In this document: one piece after another, positions 47,501 to 58,317 of the stretch
Layout of the letters: each line of letters opens with the position of its first letter
Position numbering within the stretch: the first letter of the stretch is position 1
NCBI GenBank assembly: GCA_963281255.1
Contig: OY725498.1
Coordinates: 4,464,001-4,528,000 of the forward strand
From: Aphrocallistes beatrix
Taxonomy: Eukaryota > Porifera > Hexactinellida > Sceptrulophora > Aphrocallistidae
Reading direction: 5' to 3'
DNA length: 64,000 nucleotides
Made by a program: the position numbers and the translations under genes
Notes under the pieces: model-generated
Seen by the model: only the letters and a program-made list of their open reading frames with translations
Databases searched by the model: none
What the model was told of the DNA's origin: nothing

Positions 47501-50500
47501 AAACTGGGTCCTTCAGGGTGAGCAGACAGTCGAACCCAATAACCGAATGTGCTCCCACCAGCAGCTGCGTTGTGTGACACCACGTTGTCAGGGTTCGTTA
47601 TCCAGAAGGCAGCAGGAGTCACGTCCACATTCAACAGACTGCTGGAAGAACGGACAAACACAGCCAAGTTGTAACGGATAACATTCCCCGTCTCAATCCC
47701 GTCTTCCAGAAAGAACGCATGTCCCTTCACATTGTAAGCAACATTGTGCTCCACCACCAGGCCATGCACTGCATGGATTGTCACAGCACGATTGAACGTG
47801 TCGTGGATAGCACAGCCGCGCACATACGAGTGAGACACGTTACCGTTGAGGTGGTAGTGGATCGGGTAGCGACCCAGTCGGAATGCCTGACCGGCATGTC
47901 TCACCTCCACATACTCCAGACGTGCCTGGGCTGCGTGGGTCGGGGAGTGGATCATGATGTGTGCACCGAACTCATCACTCCCGATCTCCTCACCGAATCG
48001 ACCTTGGAAGCAAGACTGAGTCGCGTGCTGGTCGTGGTCAAACGCGAGAGAGCAAGGAGCGATCTCCTCTGTCCATTCGTCATTCACGGACCCTTCAACT
48101 ACGATGTTACGTGTCAGTAACCCAACCTCGGCTTTCAAATGGAGATCTTCTTCTCCATTCGACATCACAAAACTCAAATGTTCGTACTCGAGAGCGGGAT
48201 TGATTCCCAATTCAGTCAAACCATTCCCAACACTCACACTTGTGATCAAAACACGTTCATTTCCAACAGGACCGAACCCAGACGTAGCAATCACAATCTC
48301 GTCTCCAACCGACCAGTTCACCTCGTGCTCTATTGTGATTTCTGTGTCGTTAATATTCGCGGTTCTCGACAGTCTGCTCCAAGTGATGGGAATCGGTTTA
48401 CCGTGTAGCTCCAGGGTCCCATCTCTCACAGCCAACACCTTCGTGCCGTAGACAGGAAGTTCTGGCTTTCGAGCATGACCGTGGATCCTGATCACAGCCC
48501 TGTGCTGGAAATGTTCCTCTTCTGTCCCCACTTGTAGAACACCCCCGTCAGTCACGAGGATATACTCACTGTTCAGTTCGATGTCCTTCTCATCGAACAC
48601 GAGCTTCCCTTGTATCAGAAGGAAGGACAGTGTGGGCGTGGAGATATCCAACAGGATGGTCTGGTTTGGACTGATCACCACGAAATCACCTGCAACAGGC
48701 AGACTCGTTCCTCCCCACGTGTAGAGGGAAGACCATACATCGATGAATTCAAATGTCCCGCTACCTTCTGCATAGCCCTTCGAATCAACATGCACATCAA
48801 CAGACACTTCAAAGCTCTGCAGACTACTCGGAGAGTAGCACTCGATCTGAGAATCAATTACAGAACTCACATTACAGGTTAGTTCACCCAATCTCACTGT
48901 GATGTCTTCTTTCACAGTTCCGAATCCAACTCCTGTGATAGTCACAAGCACTCCACCCCCTGTCCCTCCTCGATGAGGGTCGACGCTTGTCACATTTGAG
49001 AAGAGAGAAGTTTGATAATGAAACATATCAGTCAGCGCAACAGTTTGAGAATTCACACTAACTTGGATGTTGCAGGTTCTATCAGTAGGGTGACCTGGTG
49101 CACGACATTTCAATGAGTGAGAAGAAGATTCAGATACATAAATTACGCAATTGTTATCACAAACTGTCACTGTCGCGTTTAGTGGATCGAACCCATGCCC
49201 ACTCAATTCAATATCTCGCCCCATCATACCACTGTTGTAAGTCACGTTATCTATTTGAAGTTCAAACGTGTAAGATTGAGATGTTACAGAACAGCCGTAA
49301 ACGCCATTCCTTACTAACGGAGTGTAAGATCCTGATACGAGATTCGATGGAAGATTACACATAATGGACGAACTATCAACACTCACAACAGAGCATTCAA
49401 ATCCACCAAATACGACTGTTACATTGTCAGAATTCGATCCAAAGTTGGATCCAGATAGTTCAAGTTGGCCACCTGTTCCACTGGAAGGTGATATACTAGC
49501 GATGGTGGGAGTAGAATTACTAGAAAATAGAAACGCGGGACTATCTGCAATCATCAAACCATTAACTGTAACGGAGACTAGCTTGGAACCTACAGATGGG
49601 TGAGTGGAACATTTCACTGTGTTGTATGAAACATCGACGATATCACAAGGATCTGTCCCGATAATCACGGTAGTCGTGTCAGGAGAGAAACCGTGGCCAT
49701 TGATTGTTAAGAGTGTACAACCTCCTGTACTACCTGACAACGGAGACAGCTGGGTAATGCTACCTCCAATTGATACAGTATTAGAGGTGTCAGGTATGGT
49801 GGCACATCCTAAGTTCAGGACAATCACTGACACGGGGTAATCTCCGAGAACGAGGGAACTCACGTTACAACTAATCCTGTTCATTGAAACTTGAAAATAA
49901 GTACACACATGCTCTCCCACTTCTACTGTAATATCTGAAGCATCACTCGTAGGAATACCATCCACAGTAATCATTGTCTCGTGCGGACCTTCCACTGAAG
50001 AGATCTGAGTAACTTGAGGCGTGTAAGTGACAGAATATTCAAAGTGGAAACTAGAAGACTCTAAAATGGAGCAGTACGAAATGTTCAGTGGAAATACACT
50101 GCCAATGTTCTTACTCGTGCGACAACTAATTTCATGATATGTCTGTGATAAGATCACACACTCACTACCCAAATTCAGCTGTGTCACTTGGTTCAGTCCA
50201 TAGCCATTTACGGTGAGGATGGTGCAGCCTTCCAGTGATCCTGTCTGTGGAGACAGCCCTGTCACACTTGGTTTAAGATAGTATTCACTTTTCGCAGACA
50301 ATAAAGCATAGCCGTTATTCCCAAATAACACACTCACCGGTAAGCTGCGACATGTGGGGACCTCATAGTTCTCGTTGAGTCTGCAAAAAGCTGTTGTGTC
50401 GTTTTGCTGAAACACCTCGCACGGAAACTCGGAATCCAGTAGCAGTTCTATGGAATGGTTCATGAAATGGGATCCTGACACAGTGATCACATCTCCCCAA

Positions 50501-53500
50501 TCACCTTCACTGGGTGTGATTGTTGAAATATGTCCGCTCTGACAATCCCAGAATACGAACTGAAGACCATTCACACCTGTGACTGGAGGAAGTGGTGTCT
50601 CACAGGTTGGATCGATGGGTATAGCTGTCACACTCGCAGGGAGTGAAGGAACAGAGGAAGGAGAGAAGTTGTGAGCAGTGAAAGAAATGTCAGAAGTGAA
50701 AGAAGATAGTTCACTCACGTTAATCACTCCCCTCATACTCGGTACTACACTGTTCTGGTAGTACCGAATACCAGGTTGATAGAAACAGTGGGAGAAATTA
50801 CCACTCGAGCTCACCTCACTTGAGAAACCATCCACGACATCACTTCCAAAAGCGTCCGTCTCACTCACTCCATACTCGATTAAACCAGCCCCCACCCAGC
50901 TCCATGTCACCCTGTCTCCAGGTTGGACCGTCACACTACTCGGGTTCCAAGCATAGCCATAACCGAACTCACTGCTGTAGCCTGAGTTGTCGATGGAATG
51001 CTGCTTCCAAGTGGAGCCTATCCTGCACTCCAGACGAGTGCTGTTAAGGAATAGAACACTGCAAACAGTGCCCACCGGGGAAGATGGGAAAGTGATGCTG
51101 ATGTCAGAACAGAAACCTTGTCCGAGGAATGTCAGAATGGATCCTCCCAAGCGAGAGCCGACTAAGGGGGAAACACTGCTCACAGAGAACTCGTAGTTAA
51201 TCGGGAATTCACTGCTTCCATGTTCCACGTGTGTCAAGGTGAGAATGGCTGTACCAGGTGGGTTAGGAGGGACAGTACACACAATGCGAGTTCCAGAGTC
51301 CTCAATACTCACAGCGACACAGTTTTCGTCTGCAACATGGATAACAAGTTTCGATACATCATCGTAGAAGTTACTTCCATATATGGTAATCAATCCACCA
51401 CAGGCACCGAATGTATCAGGCTGGACACTAGATATGTTGGGAGATGTTGTTGTTACCTCATAGGTCACCTGTAAACTGGAATTCGTCACGTTTCGAATGG
51501 ATATTTCGATGGGATATGTTCCAATAGGATTAGCAGGAGATTCACACTGTATATGAGTATTATTGGCACTCAGTAATACACATTCTTTAGTGTTTATCAC
51601 AACCGAAATATCTTCTGAACGATCCCCAAAGCTTCCTCCTGTGATGAGAAGATGAGTTCCTCCACTTCTACTCAAAGTGATGGGGTTTGCACTGTACACC
51701 GTCATTAAATAGGAAAATGAAGAATTAGTTGAGAATCCATATTCTAGAATGTGAACTCTCACTGAGAGTACTCCACATGCATGGAGAGGGACGACACAAG
51801 TTATCTCACTCACACTCCATACCACTTCTGTGCAGTTAACACCTCCAACCAGTACGTACACACCAGCGGATTGTGTACCGAATCCTGTGCCTGTCACAGT
51901 CAGCACACTCCCCTCCTTCCCTGACTCAGGGGAGGTGTCTGTGATGGTTGGAGTGGCACTAGAATCGTACTCGAAAGCACAGCTGCCATTGTCACAAGCC
52001 GCAGGGACATGGTTCACGAGGACTGACACTTGAGCTGAGCTGTGAGAGCTACGCAGCATGTCTGGAGGGAGAAATGGTAAGCAGAGACCTCCCTCCCTCA
52101 ATGTTGACACTTCAATCGATACGTCACCAAATACTTTCACATTCGTGTCATCCACCACCATCTCATCCTTGTCCCCTCCCACTTGCACCCACTCCACCGT
52201 CCACGTGTACCCCCTGCAGTCCCCACTCCGTCCCACAGACACTTCTCCCTCTTCAAACGTCTCTTCGATAACACTTCCCAACTCTTCACGCGTAGCCTGC
52301 ACGTCGATTGCTCGAGTCAATGCGGCTCCTTTCTGAAGTGTGAAGTTCCCCTGAATGGGTGGAGAAGCATGCTGGACACGCGTAATGTTGAATTCAGTGA
52401 CAGGAGAATGGAACTCGTCGTACGCTACTGCTATCAGAGGGAAGCCGTGGCCACACTCAAACGTTGTCAATCGAATGTCAAAACACAGACTAGAGTTGAG
52501 GCTAGAAGGACTAAGCTCGTCAATAACTGTCACATCTACGAATATGCCGTTAGGACGAGTAGGGGGGATGGGGGATCGGTATAAGGAGATTGGATATTGT
52601 GCAAAGGCGACCTCATCAACAAATAACTCAGCAGAATACTTGGATATCGTGATGGAAGTAATAGAGTAGCCTGAAGCAGAAGATATTTCGACAAATGTAT
52701 CATTCAGCTCAACTAGCTTACTGAATACATTTTCACACTGATAAGACCATGAAGAGACTTGAGGAGTAAAACTCTCTTGAGATATAGTCACACTACTATA
52801 TAGAGTGTCCTGACTCTCATTCTGCCACTTCACACCTAGAGATATACTTGGACCAACAGACCCGATGTAGGCGAAACATAGATATTGGTAATATCTGGCA
52901 TCAAACTCTTCAGCTTCCACGAACGATCCACCATTCTCTTTCAAATGCGTCGAGGTAGAGTGGAATATGCGATAAGGGTTTCTAACTGATTTCTTTCCAC
53001 AATAAGGTTCGACAGTTCCATTCAGCGTTCCTGAGACAGATCCTGTCCCAGTCTCGTAGTCCTGCAGCAAGAAGTTGATTCCTTTCGGGTACTCACACTT
53101 TCTGAAGAATAACGCCTCGATTGACTGACGGATCTGAGTCGTGGTGGCTGTGAATGGAATCGGGACACTTTTAGTGGCGCCAAAAACGAGAGTGAAATTC
53201 ACATCAGCCTCCAACCCTTCTGAAATCACTGAAGTGAGAAGACTCACTTTCGCTGTCTCATTTGTCGCACAATCCAATTCTGACACCTCAAAACCAATCA
53301 CTTCCCTCACTCCGACCTCTTTAAACGTGAACTCCCACAGCAAATGAGTCCCGTTATCGCGAACACTAACATTCACACCTCCTGACTCAACCAACGCGCT
53401 ATTCAACAGGTTCACTTCCTCTTCCACGCACTCAGAGCTACAGTTGAGGAGAAGAGAGGAGACGTTTCCTCTGTACAGCACGTCCACTCGTGGGGTGTGA

Positions 53501-55518
53501 CACTCGGTGGAGTTCATCCACTCAGACGTAGCGTTACACACGTCTGTGTTGTTGGCTGTGCTGTTACAGGATGCGTTCACAAGCTGTGAGAACGCACAAC
53601 ACTGTTCGCGGAATTTAACAGGGATCGCTACCACTTGAATAGAGTGGTTGCCTCTGTTCCTTTCCAACACCTCCACTCGCTGCCACTCATCAAACGGGTT
53701 GTTCGTAGTCCTCACTCTCTGTTTCTCATTCTTGGCCGAGCTTAGTCGAGCGTTGACAAACTCACTCTCAAACAATCGAATACTGACCACGGGGAGGGAA
53801 TTCTCAGCCAGTGCATACAGGTAGTACAGTTCTCCCTTTACGAGAGAACAAACGCCACTACAAGATGAAGCAACGGCATTCGTGGCAGGATAGCCTGTCG
53901 CACTCATGTACACTTCGCCAGATGATGATGTGAACGTGTAGCGACCTGTTTGAGGTGCAACGAAGAATCCAGACAACTTCACCACATAATTCTCAGCACT
54001 TATAGGCGGGAGATCGGACACAGTGTCTACATAGCTCGTCTCACTCATTGCCAAGTCGAGAGTGTCGATATCCGAGAGAGAACTCACACCTTGATCCCGC
54101 CACACGTGCACACTCCACCCCCTCTGACCTGGATACAGACTGGTGGTGTCACCCTGCTTGGGACTCCTGCAAACAATCTCACCTAGACTAGCTACAACTA
54201 TCTCACACTCTCTCTCACCTACAAATACCTGAACGCTGTCCACGTTGTCATGGAAGTAGTCTCCATACACTGTCATCAGAGTATTCCCTTCCCTGCTTCC
54301 CATGAGAGGGGAAACGCGCCTAATCACAGAGTACTGTTGGACCAGGAATGCTCTCAGCTGTGCGGACACGAGGAGAGCCTCTCTACTCACCACACTCCTG
54401 CCTTTGGGACCGGAGAAGAGCCAGCTGGCGTTGAAGGAGCCGATGTCAGTGGAGCTGGGCTTACACACGGCATAGCCGGTGTCGTCTTCCTCACTCACGG
54501 CTAAGCCGAAGAGCGTCTCGTTCTGAGAGTCGCTGTCGTACAGGTGGCACACGGAGGGACCCAAATACACGCGCTCTATCTGCTCCTGTCCAATTTGATC
54601 CTCATCCGTCTCCCCATACTTGTCTGTGTAAATGCGACCGCTCAAGTTGAACAGAGCTCCTGGTCGTGTGTAGCGAGGACTCGCGTCAGAGATGAGCGGC
54701 GTCTGGTCTGACCGGTAGGTGAATGAACCGGTAGAATCGACCGAGATGCCGTCTGATATTATGGAGACTGAGTATCTATAGCTTCCCGAAGCTATAAATA
54801 GGAAGGAATTCTATAAATATGGCTAGGTTGTCACATACCCGATAGTTTTGAAACTAGCTGGACATTTTGAAAACAAACTCCAATACCGAAAATCCTGAAT
54901 TCGCTTCATCTAACAGGAGTAACTAGTAGTTGTATATTATTCGTTGGCCACTGAAACACGTAAGGACTAGTGACGCATATAACTGTAGAGAGGTCAATCG
55001 TTTGAGATTTGACCCACTAAGGGGTATTATATGATATCTCAGAGTCACTCACAGGCAATGAATTTTGTCATGATTTCGCAAAGAATTTTACGGCCTCATC
55101 CCCGAAATGTATGTCAACTTATAAGAATATGACAAAATTTGGCTAAAATACAAATAACATTATTTTAAAAATCAGTTAAAAATCGGACGTAGCGGCGTAA
55201 CATAGTTGATCATGCAAATGGTGAGGGTGAGGGATAATAAAATATTCACTTACTGCGTCCAGAATTTCCTGTCACACAGACTATCTGCTCGGAGTTTGAG
55301 GAGTAGGACACTGCTTCGCAGGGCAGGGTCTCAGTCGGATTGTTGGTTGTTAGTCGCACTATGTTACCATTGGTTTCATATGAGTCTCCACTGAAGCCAC
55401 TCCCAGATATTGTCACCCTGGTCCCTCCTCCTAGACTCCCCACCGAGGGAGAAATGTCTCCATTTGAAGTGGAAAATAAGAGAAATAGCAAAGTTATTAC
55501 TTTCAGAATCATTCGCAT
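34166..55518 (-). CDS. Giant fibrocystin-L/cadherin/EGF adhesion-GPCR-like receptor (6,855 aa)
   Basis: Three exons: 55518-55254 (signal peptide plus first IPT), 54791-40671 (14,121 bp, one open frame) and 40347-34166. Both junctions are phase 1, and the total of 20,568 nt closes on the stop. The second junction rejoins one cadherin repeat (GIISVTG | RLDHEQATHYDLVVEA). Order: signal peptide about 1-20; IPT/TIG repeats with a PA14 domain; a cupredoxin-like segment; more IPT; G8 domain and PbH1 repeats, twice; an Asn/Thr-rich linker; three or four Ig-like linker modules; 11 cadherin repeats; about ten EGF-like modules; a Cys-rich segment; a GAIN-like region; 7TM; and a cytoplasmic tail. The N-terminal two thirds match PKHD1L1 architecture, and the rest recalls Flamingo/CELSR receptors. 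This combination is unknown to me as a single protein. The 55518 start uses the first ATG before a strong hydrophobic signal (MRMILKVITLLFLLF). Confidence 0.87.
41560..55518 (-). other. Fibrocystin-L (PKHD1L1)-type part of the giant receptor
   Basis: Approximate positions on the minus strand: IPT repeats 55450-48760, with signature openings such as SPLMGSREGNTLMTVYG and SPESGKEGSVLTVTGTGFG; PA14 near 54050-53740 (FFVAPQTGRYTFTSSSGEV); cupredoxin-like near 50990-50735 (WNPSSVTVQPGDRVTWSW); G8-1 near 48720-48250 (YTWGGTSLPVAGDFVVI); PbH1 helix region 48250-46300 (HAFFLEDGIETGNVIRYN, AAFWITNPDNVVSHNAAAG). G8-2 is near 46270-45700 and the second PbH1 region near 45650-44800 (NSAAGSDFIGFHIDG). Modules 42950-41560 are repeated Ig-like linkers (VKERVYYLSVDSLPSDCNQS). 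This is the full PKHD1L1 order without its own TM helix. Confidence 0.88.
43199..43312 (-). repeat. Asn/Gln/Thr-rich linker repeat in the giant receptor
   Basis: About 114 bp of short tandem repeats reading NQTNVT / NQTNMT / FNQTNM on the minus strand. Each unit carries one or more N-x-T glycosylation sequons. It separates the second PbH1 region from the Ig-like linker modules. Confidence 0.85.
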
Positions 55519-55768
55519 TATATCTTGATGCACTATGCTCTAGACTCGTAAATATGTATCTTAGCTAAAGCATCAAGCTTTTATATTGAACCGGAAGTAA
55601 CACCTCAATCTTCTAGGCAATCATGCATGTAAGCTTGTTTTCAATTTGGGATGAATTCATTGCTTTTTAGATTGCCGACTCGCGTATTGTTGTTTTTTCT
55701 CCATAACGGATTTACGGGAAAACCACAAGTATGAGATGAATTAAATTTGGATGTAGAATGTTCATGGG

Positions 55769-55898
55769 CATAGGCGCCGAACCCGGGGGGGCTCAAGCCC
55801 CCCTGGAATCGAAGATGGCCCATAGACGCAATACAAATTTTAGGGCTGAGCTAGAACGCCAAAATTACCCATATATTTCGAAAAGTTCGGCGTCCCTG
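55769..55898. mobile_element. hAT-like MITE, family B, copy 2, with 8-bp TSD
   Basis: 130-bp internally deleted relative of the element at 31548-31898. Ends are CATAGGCGCCGAAC and, inverted, CAGGGACGCCGAAC. It is flanked by perfect 8-bp direct repeats TTCATGGG (55761-55768 and 55899-55906). It shares the G-run/C-run block and the adjoining gaagatggcc...tagacgcaatac sequence with copy 1, in the opposite orientation. It lies upstream of the giant receptor start. Confidence 0.88.
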
Positions 55899-56211
55899 TT
55901 CATGGGTATACCAAGTTGCCATACTATGTACTTTGTTCCGACACATCGCGACACAATTGTGCCATTGTATGTCTTCTTGATCATAACTCGAAAAAAATTC
56001 AAATTATTTTTCAAACTTGACACAGTAAATGATTATAATCAAAGATACAGGAATTTTTTTTAGATCCTATTCAGAATTTCCATTTGAAACTCAAATTTCT
56101 GTCGACATGTACTCCTCTCGATTTAATTAGCAGTAAATGGAATCAGAATTTAAGCTCCCTCATTCATGTTTAGGATTTAACACTTTAATCAGGTTATTAA
56201 CATGGCACATA

Positions 56212-56291
56212 AATAGAGTGACACCAAAAGATCAAGAAAATAATATCAAAAATTTGTTTCTATTATTTCTATCATAACTGCTCACTCTATT
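56212..56291 (-). promoter_or_regulatory. SECIS element of selenoprotein L
   Basis: Begins 30 nt after the SelL stop codon. On the minus strand a basal helix pairs aatagagtga (56291-56282) with tcactctatt (56221-56212), a perfect 10-bp inverted repeat. The 5' ATGA (56275-56272) faces 3' TGAT (56234-56231), forming the non-Watson-Crick quartet. An AT-rich upper helix (agaaataata with tattattttct, one bulge) leads to an apical loop starting GAAAC. There are 12 nt from ATGA to the apical AAA, within the usual SECIS spacing. Confidence 0.88.
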
Positions 56292-56321
56292 ACATCGTTG
56301 CCAGTTTAACGTCTGTGTAGA

Positions 56322-56906
56322 TTAGTCCAGAGTTTTGAGCAATTTTGCTAATTCCTTTGGAGACGGCCTTTGATCAGGTGTTTCACTGCGGAGAATATAC
56401 AATAGCTTACATTCTTTGTTCACAATCATATCTCCACCCATTTGATGCGACTGGCCACCTTTAATAGCTGGTATTGTCGAGAAAAAATGAGTAATTGCTA
56501 TTTTAAGATCTTTTCCTAGTCTCTTTCTGTCCAAAATCCCAACTGGTCTTTTGTAGTAGCTCAATGCATCATACAGTTTCAGATTCTGATCAAGGAACAT
56601 TGGGAAACTTGTTTTCGTTCCTTTAATCCAGTTGAGAGCTGTTTTTCTGTCGTAAAAAGCCACAAGGACAATATCGAGCTGCTCCATAATGGCTTGCGTC
56701 CTTTCCAGCTCTTCAACATGTGCCTTTCAGAATGGTCAGAAAGGGTCCCTCAGGAATATGAAGAGCGTTTTCTTTGAACTATCTTGTGAAGCTAGTATCT
56801 GGGTTAGCGAGGTCTCTACTCCACTCTCTACGCTTTCTACCGTAAGTGAGGGTGAGAGAATGTCTCCAACATTGGCTGTGGGACCAATTGGGTCTGCCTC
56901 AGCCAT
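56322..56906 (-). CDS. SELL-like (selenoprotein L): Selenoprotein L (peroxiredoxin-like, two in-frame TGA = Sec, UxxU motif)
   Basis: One exon of 194 residues from ATG at 56906 to TAA at 56322-56324, read through two in-frame TGA codons at 56738-56736 and 56729-56727. They give FLRDPF-U57-P-F-U60-KAHVEEL. In Prx-like2/AhpC-TSA relatives this place holds the redox CPFC motif (FLR...CPFCR), so both TGA fall exactly on the redox cysteines. The rest matches the thioredoxin-fold family: VLVAFYDRKTALNWI, FPMFLDQNLKLYDAL, and GGDMIVNKECKLLYILRSETPDQRPS. Selenoprotein L, described from aquatic animals and marine bacteria, is defined by UxxU with a diselenide. A SECIS follows the stop. A pseudogene with two nonsense mutations is unlikely given the intact frame and the SECIS. 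A minus-strand ATTAAA at 56189-56184 may be the poly(A) signal. Confidence 0.93.
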
Positions 56907-57042
56907 TTGCGATTGTTACTGTTACTGTTAATAAATCAATTTACTTAGGAAGAGAATTCTATCTCAACTGTTACGTACTCTGTACAAGTATATATGTGCA
57001 CTATTTTATCGCTATCATATATCGCTTTGGGTACATTTGTCA

Positions 57043-57353
57043 GGGAATACATACAATTCGTGACCTTACAATTCTTGACAGGATTATATGCAGTCTAACA
57101 TCGATTTAAAATGACCGTGGGGTCCACTCTATTTATAGCATGGACGCCACATTTCTAAGGTTTCCCCGCACAAAATGACTTACCGGAAATGAGTTAGCAA
57201 AATCTTAATAATGTTGACGGGATGCCATGAATTATTACTAAATCGATACGAGGAGTGGAACTTAGTTCTCAAATACACGAGTTCCAAAATATTCGAAACC
57301 CAGGTTAGATAATGAATACGAAACATTGTAAGGTCACGAATTGTATGTATCCC
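57043..57353. mobile_element. hAT-like MITE, family C, with 8-bp TSD
   Basis: 311-bp element with inverted ends: left gggaatacatacaattcg and its complement at the right (one base shorter), pairing over about 29 bp. It is flanked by perfect 8-bp direct repeats ATTTGTCA (57035-57042 and 57354-57361). No ORF of transposase type. It lies between SelL and TAF12. Confidence 0.85.
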
Positions 57354-57650
57354 ATTTGTCATGTACTAATTGATCAATTCTCTCTTATTCTTGATGGTTA
57401 ACTCCCTACACACAGTTGGACCATTGATTAAGATTGAGCACGCACTCACTGGTTTTCGTGATACCTTTGCAAGATGATGGGGACCATGCATGTTAGGCAG
57501 AAGCAAACGGTTGTGTCTCGTGTTTATTTATGGTAGCCTATATAATTTTACAATAAATTCCTCATTCCTTTGTAATGGAATCGTCTAGTGTAAAAAGTTC
57601 TTTTCAATCTGGAAATCAAAATTTTCATGCTTGAATTGTTAATTAGAACC

Positions 57651-58049
57651 ATGGCTAGCCGTGACGAAGAGAAGTCAAAGCAGAAGTCTAGCTCACTCGC
57701 TAACCTCCCTCCTCACTTCTCCCAACAGCTGTTGAATAAGAAGAAACTCTCCGAACTAATGAACGAAATAGATCCAGATAAAGTTCTCGATGGTGATGTA
57801 GAAACTTTCCTTCTACAAGTAGCCGATGATTTCCTTGAAAATGTGATAACGCAATCCTGCATGCTAGCGAAGCATCGTAAATCTACCAATTTGGAATTGA
57901 AAGACGTACAACTGTGCTTGGATAAGAACTGGAATATGTGGATTCCAGGTTTTGGGACTGAGGAAAAGGCTCCAGCGAAAAAAGCTCTTCCGACTGAATC
58001 CCACAAGCAAAGGATCAATCTGATCAAGAAAGATCAGAGAAAAGTGTGA
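57651..58049 (+). CDS. TAF12: TAF12, TFIID/SAGA histone-fold subunit
   Basis: 132 residues from ATG at 57651, which sits in a good start context (accATGG). An upstream in-frame ATG at 57627 would add 8 residues. The histone fold occupies about residues 25-95: LLNKKKLSELMNEIDPDKVLDGDVETFLLQVADDFLENVITQSCMLA, followed by the highly conserved RKSTNLELKDVQLCLDKNWNMWIPGFG. The C-terminal tail (ESHKQRINLIKKDQRK) also matches animal TAF12. It pairs with TAF4 in TFIID and with an ADA1-type partner in SAGA, in the nucleus. Single exon; human TAF12 (161 residues) has a longer N-terminal part. Confidence 0.95.
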   Translation: MASRDEEKSKQKSSSLANLPPHFSQQLLNKKKLSELMNEIDPDKVLDGDVETFLLQVADDFLENVITQSCMLAKHRKSTNLELKDVQLCLDKNWNMWIPGFGTEEKAPAKKALPTESHKQRINLIKKDQRKV

Positions 58050-58317
58050 TGTGTCAATAATGCCACCCTCAATCTTTCTGTTGTATATGAATTAAACGCA
58101 GGGGTAATAGTAAATAATTTATTGTTGCGCCGCAAAAAAATGAACCTTTATTTTCCAACAATTCGCATCGAAATCGTAGAGAAAACTAAGTGTTTATTTA
58201 TCTAAAACATCTTCCAATTCTTTTGTCCGAAAAAACTAATAGTCATTTTTCTTTATTACATTTATTGTCCATAATATTAGCTCGCTCTATCCAGGCAGAT
58301 AAACTATAAACTGTAGA

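Noticed and set aside
41022..54504. Many plus-strand ORFs of 60-170 codons across the giant exon
   Set aside because: They are antisense to a continuous 14-kb coding frame, lack recognisable domains, and are expected as shadows.
56322..56906. Pseudogene with two nonsense codons
   Set aside because: Both stops are TGA and fall exactly on the CxxC redox positions. The rest of the frame is intact and a SECIS follows.
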